A stretch of DNA of 64,000 nucleotides from Trichobilharzia regenti (Eukaryota; Platyhelminthes; Trematoda; Strigeidida; Schistosomatidae), in the NCBI GenBank assembly GCA_944472135.2, contig CALYDD020000403.1:124001-188000 (forward strand), in the 5' to 3' direction. Made by a program: the position numbers and the translations under genes. Under the pieces are notes generated by a model. That model worked only from the letters and a program-made list of their open reading frames with translations, was not told where the DNA came from and did no database searches. Below are positions 11,301 through 24,310 of the stretch, piece by piece. Numbering within the stretch: the first letter of the stretch is position 1; each line of letters opens with the position of its first letter.

Positions 11301-11663
11301 ATTTGTCTTTGTTTAGTAGCTTTGGATGATATCATTAGAAGACGTAGATTATCTGAAAAATGTGATGTATTTGCTCAAAACATTTCGAATAATCTGATCG
11401 CACATCTACTTTTCAAGTCGATATATATGAAAAAATTAAGGGCAATTAAATTAAACAAAGTGACAAAAAGAAAAGTATTTAAGAATGATTAACACAACCT
11501 TTGGTAATCCAATCAAATAAGGATTACCAAGATAAGTTAAGAGTAATAATAAACTTTTCGAATACACAGAGGGATTGGGGGGGGCTTAAGTTTATAAATA
11601 GCTATAGCCGCAGCGTATTTCAATAAGCGCCGTCGACCATTTTCATAGATGACTGTGTTAACA
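8360..11663. other. presumed intron or intergenic, nothing recognised
   Basis: If the exon at 8299 is real this is its first intron. Frames of 60-117 codons occur (for example 9857-10210), without motifs or reasonable splice structure. Confidence 0.4.
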
Positions 11664-12017
11664 CTATCCAAATTTATAAAAAGAACCAATTTTTAAAAGT
11701 TGCCTATTAGCGTTGCATTGAGCAGAATTTTGATCTTCGAATAATTGGTTAATGTTAGTTAGATGATCTCTGGATATGGAAATATTAAGACGATCATCAA
11801 TATTAGTAATTCGAAACTGATAATGTTGCTTTGCCAATGTACATTTGTGTATCCCTTCTCGTAAGAACACGCGAGATCCTATAATGGATACATTCGTAGA
11901 TCGATGAGACTTTTCCGCAACCCTTATCACAAGCAATTTCGGAATGATATTATTTTTTAAACATCGTAAATTAAATATATGGTGATTACACCAATTTGAA
12001 CTAAATTCTGATAACAA
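11664..12017 (-). pseudogene. probable N-terminal fragment of a second type of Penelope-like element
   Basis: A 117-codon frame on the minus strand has protein-like composition, including SSNWCNHHIFNLRCLKNNI and YQFRITNIDD, and no stops. It resembles the N-terminal region that precedes the RT in Penelope-like ORFs, though I recognise it only loosely. It ends 11 bases before the plus-strand GIY-YIG relic at 12029, so the two point away from each other. An unrelated open frame remains possible. Confidence 0.35.
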
Positions 12018-12028
12018 ATAATGATGAT

Positions 12029-12665
12029 ATGGAGAACGAGATATCCAGCATAAAACGGATTTTGATTGGAAATGATTGTCTGGATATGCTACTGGATAAT
12101 ATTATCAATAAAAAAGAGCAGAAGGGAAAACAGAAAACTGAAAAATCTTGGCTATTGACGATAGCCAATCCATATCGAAAGGGCACAACTGAACAACCTC
12201 AAAGACTGTTTGTTTCATGTAATACTAAAGTCTATTTCAAGCCTCTAATTCTCGAGAGGAAGCTTTGGTGAATGTCAAGGGAATGGTTCCCAAAATGTCA
12301 CAAAGTAATTCTATCTATAGGACAAAGTGGTCAGAATGCGAAGGTTGCTATATAGGGCAGAGCAGTAGACAGCTCGAGTCCGAGTGAATGTACATAGATT
12401 ATGCACGAATGGTCCACCTACAAATGAAGCTGAATTAAAAAGTTTCCAGAAAAAATCTACTATATCAATGTATGCTATAGATAGCGGACATAAGATTTAT
12501 TTCGACAATCTTGAAATTCTAGGAAGAAGCTCTCATTCACATTAAGAAAGGTTGACCTCTGAAGCCTTGCACATTTTAATCACACTGAATGCAGTAAATA
12601 CGAAAGAAGGGATAGACTTATCACCTATGTGGGAAATTCTAATGAAGCAAGACAGTTGATAAAAT
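12029..12665 (+). pseudogene. GIY-YIG endonuclease relic of a divergent Penelope-like element
   Basis: Reading across frames gives the C-terminal part of a PLE of another subfamily than PLE 1. It starts with a linker (PYRKGTTEQPQRLFVSCNTK, VYFKPLI) and then the nuclease core CEGCYIGQSSRQLE at about 12334-12378. This is followed by NGPPTNEAELKSFQKKSTIS, AIDSGHKIYFDNLEILG and an end LTSEALHILITLNAVNTKEG. The CEGC-YIG spacing and the Arg of RQLE are kept. At least three frameshifts or stops, at about 12270, 12382 and 12525, make it non-functional. No RT part is seen next to it. Confidence 0.8.
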
Positions 12666-15600
12666 AACAAAAGCATCGATGACCCTTAAAAAAATATATT
12701 GTCATGTCTATCACATGTGAATTGACGTCTTCTCCATAAAAGTAGCTTGTCTTATGGTGACAGAGTGGATAGAATCTGAATAGAAAATGAAAGTTTGTGG
12801 GTAGTTTCAGAGCTGATTGAGAGTGACTGTGGATAGCCAGAGTACATTGGAAATATCTTACTGTGGCTGTATTCTAGACGGAACGCCAAAATAACAAACT
12901 ACACGTGGTTTGTTGACGATGACGCTAGATTAAATTGTGCCTTTTAAGTGTCTTTTGAGAAGATTAAGGAAAACTAGGCTGGTATTAGAGGAGCAGTGTG
13001 AACTCTTTCTTTATTATTCTCATTACATTTTCTTCTGTTCAACTTTATACTACTTGCTACTTATAAGTAGTGCACGATTTTTCCTGTAGTGGAAGACGTG
13101 ACAGTGCATTACATCAAGAAAAGCCATTGCCTGCAGACACAATATGTACACTCTTTTCCATTCCCTTGATCCTAGTTTTACCTCACGATCCAAGGAATTT
13201 CCTGCTCCACATTTCTCCTTTTTATTTGCTTTCCTTTAAACGTATTTCATTCCATGCAACTTATTTTGCTGACGTTAGCTCACACCGCTCTGTTCTTTAA
13301 CAGCCTACCGGACAAATTCAAACATTCACACTTTCAAATGTACTTCAACTTCCTGTCAACTATCAAACCATGGCTACTGCACATAGTGCTGACACTTATT
13401 TGCTCTTCTTCCCAATATATTTACGATTCATAATGATATATACTAATGCTATCGCACTTGGATAATTCCACCTGCTGTCACATTGTAACGCGCATCTAAC
13501 ATTTAGACTGTAATCTATATATAAGGGCTATTGCACAGCTAGGAAAATGAAATCATTGTAGGGAACATTTTCTTCGTTGAAATCCCTGTTTCATATTTGA
13601 AAGGGCACTGCCTATTTATCTTTCATAGTTTGAGAATGAGTATGAAATTTCACTGGATTTTCTCCACCTGCGAATGTTTATCTTAATAAGCCTATACAGT
13701 CTCTGTTGGATATATGTGGAAGTGACATGTGCAGCCTCTTCATATCAACAGCAATAAAGAGTCAAGTATTATCATTCAAACACTAATATATAGATATGTT
13801 TGTGGTTAGTGGATTTGTTATTCTCCATGGTGATGTTAGTTATGTAAATATTCAAAAATGACATTTCTATTAAATTAAATACTCATAGTTTTATATACAT
13901 AATTCTGTTTTCATACTCATCTCGTTCTAGTGTGTACAAGTTAGTAAAGCAAATCGCATTGAATCTGTGAATTTATCATGCAGTGGTTTTTCAGATGTTG
14001 ATCTCTTCATAAATGGATGTCAAAATGCGAATAGAATTTTAAATGTTGTATTTAAATGACTGACGTATTCATGAAAAAGGTGTTTCAATCTGTAACGTAT
14101 CTTCAAATGCCTTTTTAAATAACGTGTAAAATTTTGGTGTTCAGACACTCACAGATTCATGATGAATTCATCTTCGAGACTTATCAATCATGGTCATGTA
14201 CGTAGCGGTTCTGCCTACAAACTTTGTTGTATTCAGCCTTCCATATATCAATGTACCGTAGCAAAACAGAAAAAAACACCATAAGCATTACGCATAGTCA
14301 CTATTAAAAGAAACATAAAGCATTGAAAGTACAATGATATTTCGAAGCATCATTCTGAGTAGCAGTACTGCAAGACCGAATAAAAAATTTAACGTATAAG
14401 TCATTACTATATCCATTTACCAAATTTCCACATTCCTTGAACTATAGCTTTGACGAGTGAGTTAAAACACCCACACAGTTGCGGGCAATTCGTTTTAATT
14501 CTTCATTCACTCTTTATTCTGAGGATACCAACTCACCAGTGACAGTGTTACGATCAGAAAACCGCGATTTCAATTTACCTCGTTAATTGTAATCACCCGC
14601 GGAACACTTGAAATTCATAAATGAGTGACTGGAAGTATCTGATTGAGTAAAGTAAATGTAAATTAAAGTCGATTTAGAAATCGATACTGTACTACAGTTT
14701 GTGTACCGCCTGGGATGTCATTCACTTTCAACTCAATACTCTACGAAATGAATATAGCTGAAATTCTGTTTATCTCATATCAAGGTGGCGTAGAGGATTG
14801 AGGGTCTTTCGATGTGGACGTAATCAGTCTTCCTATATAATGCTGAACACATGGTTATTAGCAGTTAATCTGATCACTTCATTCTCACACTGTTCTCAAC
14901 ATCAGAGTTTCGTAAACACTTCACAACCTCTAAGTAACTCCCACATTTATTAGTATACTAAAACAACTTAGGTTTCCATTGATAACCCTTGAACTATCAA
15001 TTTGTAAGCAAGTAATAAGGATACCTGAAAGTAACAACAACTATATCACAACGGTTGTTGGCAAGTATAAGCAGCATTCGGATATGAATTCGTGCAACAG
15101 CTGAGAGTGAGAGAAAACTCGGTTCAGATTTCAGAACGAGAAGGAAGTTTTGGAAATGCGTGTCGTAAAAATGGAATACGTAAATATTTTATGTTCATAA
15201 GCTTTCAATTATATCACTGCGCAGTGAAATAAATGAACATCTAAAGTGACGACAGATAAAAAGCAAACTATCAGAAAAATATTTATATTTATAATTCCTG
15301 CAAATGACTAGCTTAATATGCAAATTTTATTAGAACAAACTCTGCATGCATTTTTATGTCACGCTTAAGGATTACGTAAGTAAATAATTAATCAACCAAT
15401 TAAGCACTTCCGATGACTCAGAGAATCACACGCATTAAATGGCATGATATTATTGATTTTTTACTCTCAGGGAAGGGAAATTTCAACTTACTGAATAATT
15501 GTGATTTTCTTAAATTTGGAATACATATCTCTTGTTTCTCCAATCTAAATGAGCTGAAGTAATTAGAAAACGCGTGCTATTCACTCATAAACGCTGACTG

Positions 15601-17480
15601 ACTTTGGGATGTAAGGCAGGTGTGAAATTATGCTTTTTGAGTATTTAGTTTAAAGGCGTTCCGATATGCACCGAAGCAACTGTCATTGCATGCATCGTAT
15701 GAAAGCCAACTCCGAATACATTTAACCTTCACATCACAAGGTGCACAGAAAAACAATGCGTTAATTCGCTGTAATTGACCATCACTATGGTTTCTTAATA
15801 GGGCTGCTGAGGGTGATGAAGATCGGAACTGTTGAACTGCAGCTGATACTGCACCAAGAAATATACGTAGAAGAGAGACTTCTGACAGGTGTTTGTAGCA
15901 TCTGTTGTTGTTTTATTGTATGTCAGTTGTGATTACTTTGTATGTTTATGAGGTTATAATTTTTTTCACTTCCTGTTGAGTAATTCGAAAGCCTAACAAA
16001 GCATCGGAGATGGATTCTAACTTTTTGAACACGTGTTTTAATTACTTTTCATTTCTGAATGAATTACTTATTTGACTTCTGAAGGGGAGTGAAATTTCAT
16101 AGAATCACACCTGTCAGGCACAAATGATTAATAAGTTGGATCGTGGCTGCTTTCGAAGAATATTACGTGCCTACATAAGCTACACCTCAATATTATCAGT
16201 TTCAAAATTAACTTAGACATATCGCGGTGGAATTTCACCACAGAGTTCGGTTCAACGTATCACCAGTCCGTCCATGTAGCCATCTAAATTTCGATTGGTA
16301 TGAACTACTCCGCCTCTCTGAGATCATTAACTGGCCTCAAACGAGTGAAGCAGCCGTTCGTTGTTTGAGAAAATTTCAGTCTGGTTAGTAAACACCACTG
16401 TTTAATTTGACTGATATCCTTTCTCACCCAATAAGTAGTTAAAGGCATCATATAAGAAATTGTCGAGCTGAGGGAACCATTTATATATGGAGTCCATCCT
16501 GAAACAGGTTGATTTATGTTAGTGATGTGAGTAAGACTTCTTCGCTTACCTTAGCGTAAAAGAGAAAATGTTATAAGCGAAATCAACTAGTCTTTATCAG
16601 ATTCGGGAAAAGCGTATTATGGAATTTTTAATGAATATGATTTTATGTGTAACTCAGAAAAATAAAAATTGTTGTGCATTTTCACATAGAATTAATAACT
16701 CGAAACTAACAGTTGAATTCTCAGGAATATTTCACAATTCTCTTTTCTTCCAGTCAATAGAGCATGTGAGTTCCCATTACTTTAATTTTGGAATGCCTAA
16801 TAATTTTGACTTCAGTATTACTAACCGATGCTAACTAACTATTATCAGAGGTTTGTGCACTACGAATTTATTTCATGTAAAACTATTCATTATCTGAATA
16901 AAATAATTTGAGTAATATTTCATAAGAAGCATAAATTTCAACAGGCTAATTCAAAGGATTATTGCCATGTGGAGGTGCTGTCTTAATTCCTTGTATTGAA
17001 AAGAAATATTTTCCTGCACATCAGGTTTACCCTTTAGTCGAAAAGAATATTTACCTATCGAATTTTAAGATAAAATTAGGAGATACAAATAGGAGTCAAA
17101 ACCAATGGTAATCATGCAGCCATAGGGCCACACACGCCAAAATGCACATTAAAAACGAATCGAGAATTCTTAGAAGGGTAATGTAGTTTAAGGAATTACG
17201 ATTAAAAACTTTCAAGGTTATCTTTCCGGGATAACAGAGGAAAACGAAGAGAATAGAAACATTTCCCATCAGTATATCTGCACACATATTTCATTCTACT
17301 TACAGCAACTAAGCCAGATATCAGAGACGCTTGAATATGAGTCGCTATAATAAAGCATCAGTGGCTGCACGACACTATGTTAAAGACTAACATTTTCATT
17401 TCTGGTAAGTTTTGTTTCATTAAGAATGTTACCACTAATAATCCATCCCAGTATACATTCTTAAGTTACAGTGACTTGAC
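12666..17480. other. noncoding stretch, nothing recognised
   Basis: No frame above 76 codons and no element motif. I scanned both strands by eye for RT, endonuclease and transposase boxes without success. Confidence 0.45.
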
Positions 17481-17630
17481 TTATTGTTTTCGATTTATTC
17501 AGCAGCAAAAAGTATGTATAAATTTTCAGTTGATATTTAACAGTCAGAATTGAATGCAGAATGTTGTCCTGTTCCGGCCATTCACATTTAATACATGAGA
17601 GTGTATTTTGACTGATGAAATATCCCCCAC
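17481..17630. repeat. dispersed repeat, copy 1 of 2
   Basis: Similar to 53222-53372, including TTTCAGTTGATATTTA versus CTCAGTTGATATTTA, and CCATTCACATTTAA versus TCATTCACATTTAA. Divergence is substantial. The element is unknown. Confidence 0.6.
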
Positions 17631-18229
17631 ACCACCATAGAATAAAAAGATTAGTCACTGTTCCTATAATAGAAGTGATGATGTGATTCAGTTTCGAAGA
17701 TGGAACAAGACTGGAACAGATAACCAATGGGCAGCATGCCTAATGGCTAACCACACAAACTACACCTAGTATTCATATGATGGGTGATGATTATAGGAAA
17801 ACCTAGTTGCCATGTTGAGTAACATAACCCGGTATATAACCAGTAAGTAATTTTGATGAAATCGTCACAAATTACTGGATGTCGTTATTTCAATGAGTGA
17901 TAGCTAACTGCTATTTTGATGCCCTTTTATGAGATGGTCGAGTGCGTTTCAATTAAATACAATTATAGAAAATGGCAGCGCTAGAATGAGATTCTTAACT
18001 TTTGTGACTGCTGCCTATGAATCCCGGCTAAATGTGTTACTGTTCAGTTAACACTACAAATTTTGTTCATCATGATGGTGGCAATCTTTTTATCATATTT
18101 TCGTGCATTTATTTGATTTACTGAACGTCAGCTGGTTTTGATATTGGTCTTCAGTTTGTATGTGGCAGCATACTGTATTATTCTCCTAATTACTATGTTC
18201 AGCCATTTTCGTTTATTCTGAGATGAACT
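17631..18229. other. noncoding stretch, nothing recognised
   Basis: No motif or repeat partner identified. Confidence 0.4.
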
Positions 18230-18418
18230 GATTAGAACAAGAGATATAAGCGAAGAATATTGTTTTCAATTAGATCTTCTTCAGGCTTTACTCTAATTTA
18301 CATAGACTTATATGTAAAAATTCAAATAAATGACGGCGATTTTGTGGTTCAAATAATAATAATGATACTACTACTAATAATAACGTGATAAATGTTTTGA
18401 ACGTAGTTAATAACACTG
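18230..18418. repeat. short dispersed element with TAA-rich centre, copy 1
   Basis: About 190 bp similar to 55728-55900, from ATTAGAACAAGA through ATAATAATAAT to GTAAATGTTTTGAAC-like ends. At the other locus the element appears as a clean insertion with an 8-bp duplication, so it is probably a small non-autonomous transposable element. Confidence 0.7.
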
Positions 18419-18998
18419 ATTATAACGATAACAAAATATTGATAATGAGGTTTATGCAGGTGGGGATAAGAATAACAAAGGTAGTAATATGTGTGTATGT
18501 AAACAATTCAATAAATAAATTAGGTCAAATCACAAAAGTTACGGTATACTAAAGGTGAAGTAGACAGATGATCAGAGTTTAAATAAATATCATATATCCT
18601 GTTCTAATATTATTAATGGGAATATTTAATGATATGATTAGCTTTTTATATAATTTTGTCACTAGAAGTACTTATAAATACATATTGGAAATGCATAAAT
18701 TTGCCTGAATAAAAATCTGCGTATATCGAGAGAATGTTTCAATCTGATAATTATGATTATTCTCTGTTGAGTCGGGAATATGTTTTTAGTGTAATGTTTC
18801 CCATCTATGTAGAAGTCAGCTATAATTCTCTTCGTGACTTTCTGTCTAAAGTTGTGTTTCTTAAGAGGATTTCACGGTAGTCAACGTAATTCCTTCTGAC
18901 ATTGATTTACCAAATATTCTCTAACATGATAATTGAAACAAGTTAATTTTCTAATATTTTCATCTCTACTGTTACTTTATGTCTGTGTTTACCAACAG
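18419..18998. other. noncoding stretch, nothing recognised
   Basis: AT-rich sequence up to the pyrimidine-rich run that precedes the candidate micro-exon. Confidence 0.35.
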
Positions 18999-19019
18999 GC
19001 CACTCTTCAGACAAAGAGG
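18999..19019 (+). other. candidate 21-base micro-exon
   Basis: A pyrimidine-rich tract ending in CAG (18996-18998) is followed by 21 bases and then a donor GTATGT (19020-19025). Twenty-one is a multiple of three. If joined in phase 1 after the exon ending at 8359 it would add S-HSSDKE, a polar stretch typical of secreted micro-exon proteins. Splice sites this short arise often by chance, and the implied intron is over 10 kb. Confidence 0.2.
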
Positions 19020-19209
19020 GTATGTTCCATGTTAACTTCGTTGGAATCCGAAGTTTCTTATGTGTTACTGAAATTTTATTTTGAATCGCTTCACCACAGT
19101 GCAGCAGTTAAATTTACACCACTCTGAATACCACACCAAGATAGAGTAAAAAAATCAAAGGAAATATAGCGAACTGGAATGTATGAATGGAATGAATAAC
19201 TGTCACGCT

Positions 19210-19600
19210 AGGTCAATTTACATAGCTGGACAAATCAGGCGATGGCTCCGCATCAGGAATACATGTTCTAGGCGCCTCGTCAGAGCAGTTTTACAACCTA
19301 ATCAATAGGTATGACTCCTCATCTAACACTCCACACCTGACCTCAATACTACTCACCTTGTTATACCATCTTATACAGGAGACGAGATACAGTCACTGAT
19401 TGTCCAAAATATCCAATCTACCCACAGGTTTTAGTCTGGGTGGCCAAGTTTCACAGCCATAAGGAAGGACACACTAAGCTGTTGTGCAGCGTACAGTTTC
19501 CTTTACGATAGCCTGGTATTACTTCTACACCAAAGATGCCATGAGTTGACAAGTGAGACTGGAACCTTACACACATGCATATATTCCGTAAGCAACCAGT
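19210..19600 (-). pseudogene. C-terminal relic of an RTE-like non-LTR retrotransposon
   Basis: On the minus strand, read across frames, the C-terminal domain downstream of the RT palm can be seen. In order: WHLWCRSNTRLS (family form RHLWRRRDIRLS), then PYGCETWPPRLKPVGRLDIL (family LYGCETWPLR), IRWYNKVSSIEVRCGVLDEE (family RVSNVEVRRRVLG), and RRLEHVFLMRSHRL (family RWLGHVLRMPEHRL). The subfamily differs from the copies at 45-48 kb. Stops and frameshifts are frequent; the RT core itself is not found nearby. Confidence 0.75.
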
Positions 19601-20649
19601 CATTTGGGACTGGTGCAACTGCCAAAATGTGAGACGAGCTCAGCAGGATAAACCATTTCATTCCCTAAATTTGAACTAAGAGTGGTAAAGACTAGTACTG
19701 CAGCATATTCCTACATAAGAAAGTGGCAAATCGCATGACAAACATACCAAGATTTTTGCTGCAAGTGATTGAAAGACCCTAGTTAACTCATCATTTTCAC
19801 CCAGAAATAAAATACCACTCGCATAGCCTAAGTTGATAAAAGTGTTGCCTGAAAACAAATGAGCCCTGAGCTTCTGAATTCACCTAGGATCGACTTCATT
19901 AGTAACTATATCTTGAAGTGAATGAGAATTGGTGATAATAGGCACATCTAGTGAATTACACTGGTTGTATCACTTCAGATGATCATTCTTCTTAGGCTTT
20001 ATTAAGGGTGTATTGATTCGATTAGGGCCTCTTGATAAGTGCCACATACTTCCTGCGGGACCAGACATTGCCAAATCATCACTTGATCGAAACAGTCAAA
20101 TGCTTCCTTCAGGTGCAGAATTTGACAACCAGTAAGCTCCGGTATGTATGCATTCGTTTCAGAACCTGTCAGACTGATGTTTTAATCAATAAGGCTGCCC
20201 AGTTTTCCCAAAATTGTCTCTCACGAGCACCGCTTAATGTATGAATGATTTTGGATCCAGAACTGTATATACTATCTTAGTCACGCTAATCTCAGTATGC
20301 ATTTCATAATAGGGATTGCCTTTTCACAAGCTGAGGAAAACAGTTTGTAATATCAGTACGAAGTGACCGTTTCGGATTATGTATTGCTTCCTGGCATTTT
20401 ACGGGGCCCAGTCAAAATGTTATTGCCACCATACACAGACGCCTCTGTAATTATACAGTTTTGTCAACCTGTTAAACGTCATTTTATATTACAGACTTTT
20501 ATTACTTCTGTTTCATTTGGAAAGTGGATGTCAATATCACATAAAGAGTGTAGTGGATGTTGGCAGAATTGAGTGTGAGTGCAAACCTTTCGAATGGCTC
20601 CTCGTATGTTCCTTAAATGTTCAGTAATCTACCCTTAAAGGTTATTAAA
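19601..20649. other. noncoding stretch, nothing recognised
   Basis: Frames of 60-70 codons only, without motifs. Confidence 0.4.
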
Positions 20650-22075
20650 GTACCGCGCTTGTCGGAAATAGCTTCGTTATGATTGTTCTTCCACAAAGGA
20701 TATGCTCAACAGGTCTAAATAGTTAACTGGCACTATCAATCGCCAATGACTTCTCCATCTCTTAAATGTTGGCGTACACCAGTTTGTGAAGTCTTTGTGA
20801 AGAAACAGTAAGACAACTTGCATCTGAGCATTTTCATGTTTGAAGACGAACGGAATTAGCCAGGGCTCCATGCATAATGCAAGCAATTTCGATTTTCATT
20901 CATTACTGTTTCCTTAAGAATTTCAACCATCTTTCAATTACTTTCCAAAAAACGCAGATTAATTCTTACAGCGATATTGATATAGGTTGATCATTAGGCC
21001 TAGTCTTACCTGAATTCTTCCTCGCAAAACTTGAAGATGGGAGATTGACAGACAAAATCAATGAGTTGGATGCGTATTAACGTTATTTTGATGATACGTA
21101 TATTTCAGTTAGTGATAATGCAATGAATAAATTTAGTAATTAAAGCCATTCGTTTACTATTGCTTGTGAGGGGGAACAGGATGATACACTGCATTTTCTG
21201 GACATCTTGATCAGAAGTGAGAAGCTATGTTACTTGAAGGAAGTGTTTATATTAAAAGCACATTCAGAGTGCGATACACACATCTTAAGTAACATATCAA
21301 TTAAATATAAAAGAAATGTTACAAGCACTTGACAAGCACAGCAAGAAATAGATGTGTGGCTGATCACCTGCAAAAGGAATATGAATAAATTCATGAATCT
21401 GGGAAAACTGGTCCAGTGGTACTGTAAACGATGTAAGCTCAGTATGACATCCTCTGACCAAACAAACAAAATCCCTACGGAAAGCAATACATGAAAAGTC
21501 AAGAATCCATTAGGGAGAAGAAAGATCAGAGCGGCTTCAAAATGACATTGGAAACAAAACCTAAAGGTAAACAAGGAAAGAGTAAAAAATAATTTTTAAG
21601 TTAAATGGAATGGTTACCTGTAAAATCAGGGAGTACGGGGAATACGAAAGAAATTACACGCAGCAAACCTATGCTTGTCATTCTCTTGATGACGGATGAT
21701 TAGGACTCAGTCAAAGATGAGGTAGATATTTTTACCTGGTCTACGTGCATTTGTCAGTACAACGGAACCCGAGGTGAAACTTATGCTGTGCCTACTACTA
21801 GACAGTTCAAACAACGTGTTAATGAACATCCCCCATCGCTGTTCGGTAGACAAAAGCCATCTGTAGCTCCGTTTTGTCGCATTAAGTTGATAGTAGTCAT
21901 ATAGCGTAGAAAACAAAAACATTCAAAGTGATTCATCGCATCCTTTCGAATCTTTCAAATAGACTGCGTATTATTCTAATGCACATGGCTGAGGAGATAG
22001 CCATCGGAACTATTAAGCCTCAACTATGAATTCGAGAGGAATTGGTAGGGCCACTATCTCCACCACTCCTTACTT
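20650..22075 (+). pseudogene. Penelope-like element 3 (heavily decayed RT plus GIY-YIG)
   Basis: Read across frames on the plus strand, the order of a PLE ORF is kept. A weak GNSFVMI and YAQQV lie near 20665-20712 (RT N-terminal box). A motif B relic SLGLVLPEFFLAKLEDGRLT starts near 20991, then motif C RYFDDTYI (YFDD at 21084-21095) and LHFLDILIRSEKL. An IKYKRNVTSTL box follows near 21305. A GIY-YIG relic TCICQYNGTRGETYA then QFKQRVNEHPPSLF spans about 21739-21840, and TFKVIHRILSNLSNRLRI near 21925 corresponds to FKVIYRIHANFPRFLRY of the intact copy. Motif A was not found and may be deleted. Many stops; clearly dead and older than PLE 1. Confidence 0.8.
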
Positions 22076-22599
22076 ATATTTTCAGCCCACCCATTATCAT
22101 CCCTTAATCTTATCACATCCTCGTTAAAACGCAATTTGTTTACTTCCCGTACAATCTAGCACTACTTAAAGTGTCGATTTGTCTTTCTTAGCCTTTGACT
22201 ACTACTACCTGAACACTTGTTTGTTCAATCAAGCTGTTCTTCATCATTATTGTCATCACAGATCGCACCACGCCTTCATCTTTATTACTGGTAGGATCGA
22301 CATAATTGTTATTACTATGGTCAACTGCACAATCTATACGCACAGTATTACTATCCTATTGACAAAACATCGTAAATAGTGTATATCATAGCATTTGTTT
22401 CTAAAGCTATGCATATTGGAGTTAAGCCTGATGAGATATAATTGAAAACTATATTGTTCGCTTAAATATTCTGTCTTAAATTTTACCATGAGAATATATA
22501 TCTTGATATTGATCGAATGTTTAAATGCACTGCCACCAGTATTGGAGAAATAACGAATAAATATCTACTTCTTGTGGTTTATGTGATCACGTCGGAGTT

Positions 22600-24310
22600 A
22601 AGAAGTTTTATTTGAACTAGGTGATTTGTTCGCAAAAATCATTTGACAATCGCCGTGTAGTTTTAGCGAAAACTGAATATAACTGGCCACGTTAATACTT
22701 TATTGCTTGAATTGGTCGAGTCAGTACATCATTTTTCGCAAGAATACGTAGTGTACATATTCTAACCATTCTTATTAAGACGGAAGTTGAAGAGCATCAA
22801 GGGGAACCCAACATATTTGACACTCCCTATATCTCCCTCCGAATTAAAGTGACAGCACACCAGCTATACATTCTGTCATAACTCTACGTTATTCTTGTCA
22901 CACACTAAACGACTCAGTAATTAAAACCTGCTTCGAATTCTTCTCAATATAAATTTATTAAAATATTCAGGCTATTCCAATGCCCTATATTCGTCAATTC
23001 ATCACTAACGATATGAGTTGATTTGTATTTCTTTTTGTTATTTTTATGAAAACGCTTGTAATTTTAGATAAAAATAGTGGGGAGAATTTTAGCATCAATA
23101 TCAAATCCAAATTTATTTATGTGACATTCTGAGTTTATAATTTATATGGTTAACTAAATCGTTTTTCACTTTTAATCGTGCACCACACTTGTTTCAAATA
23201 CTTTCAATGATGTGAAACATTCCGTTGTTAATGTTTTCCCAGTCTACACGTGTCAGGCCTCAATAGTCTTCCACTTTTTGTTCGAAATATTGTATTTCAT
23301 ATTCACCCTCGATCAGCTTCATCTTCGCGTTCAAACCTGAGTGTTTCATGAATGTGTGGGGAAGAATGGCGCACATACGTTTTTTTTAACTCGCAAAGCT
23401 CGAAAGTTCAATTATGTTGAAGAGTGAGATACTGTTCTGGAAATATCTACACAGCAACCAATGAAACGTTGTTCAATGGGCTGGACGCAGTTGCAAACAG
23501 ATAATATTTTAGACGAAGAATTATGTATGATGACCCTTCTTTCAGGAAGCTTGCAAACCTTAAACGAATGAAATATTCTACATTTAATTGCGACTCGCTT
23601 TTAACTTTATCTCATTCTTGATCTAACGCTTTTATCTGCAGATTTTCTCTACTTGATTATTTTTTGTCACCTAATTATTGACGTTCTTCTGCAATGTGGA
23701 ATATTCTTTTCTACTGTATTTCAACAATTGTATTCGCAGTAATATTAATAATGATATAATGAGTTGATACATCTTGTTAATCTGTACGTCTTTTATTTTG
23801 TTCAGCCTTAATTCAGCTACGTGAGTCATATTTTGCTCCACCGTTTCCATCTGTCGCTGTTATTTAAAAGTTCTCATTTTACAACCAGAGTTATTCAAAG
23901 CGGCTTATTTTCCAGCATCTTCTTCTTGCAAATTAGTGAATTCTAAAGACATTTTTACATAGTGGTATACTCACAGCTACTTTAAAATTCAAATTTAACC
24001 CAATATAGTTGAATTCTGATTGCTAGTATGTACACTGCATTGCTTTGTGGGTACAGTAGAAACATATTTTGTTGATTGCATTTATCAGTGAAAGGTTTTG
24101 ACACACATATCGTTTGGAGGAGTGTTAATAATACAGTCCATTTCCACGCCTTCAACCTGAGTAAAAATGTTGTTCTTAATCCGAAAGTGTACATATGTCG
24201 TACATCGTATCCATAACTTCATATCATTCCGTAACAGGGGTTGACATCAATAATTTTTTGTGAAGGGAGGACGTTAGTGAATTTCGTATGATTCTTTGTC
24301 TCATCACTGA
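22600..24310 (-). repeat. old duplicated block, copy X (contains an RT-like relic)
   Basis: Similar along its length to 54890-56460. On the minus strand near its right end I read FTNVLPSQKIID (compare PLE motif A, SLFTNVPLxETID) and, with frame changes, QVEGVEMD...PPNDMCVKTF, like a corrupted motif B (QxxGVAMGSPLSPxLADxF). It may be a very old PLE copy; the identity is weaker than the duplication itself. Copy X lacks the 197-bp insertion present in the other copy and has about 460 bp not found there (about 23350-23805). Confidence 0.6.

Noticed and set aside
16130..16400. Possible retroelement coding relic
   Set aside because: Translations on both strands gave no ordered motifs of RT, integrase or endonuclease.
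17461..17727. 88-codon minus-strand frame with Cys/Trp-rich stretch
   Set aside because: The repeat copy at 53.2 kb has several stops in the same region, so there is no sign of protein selection.
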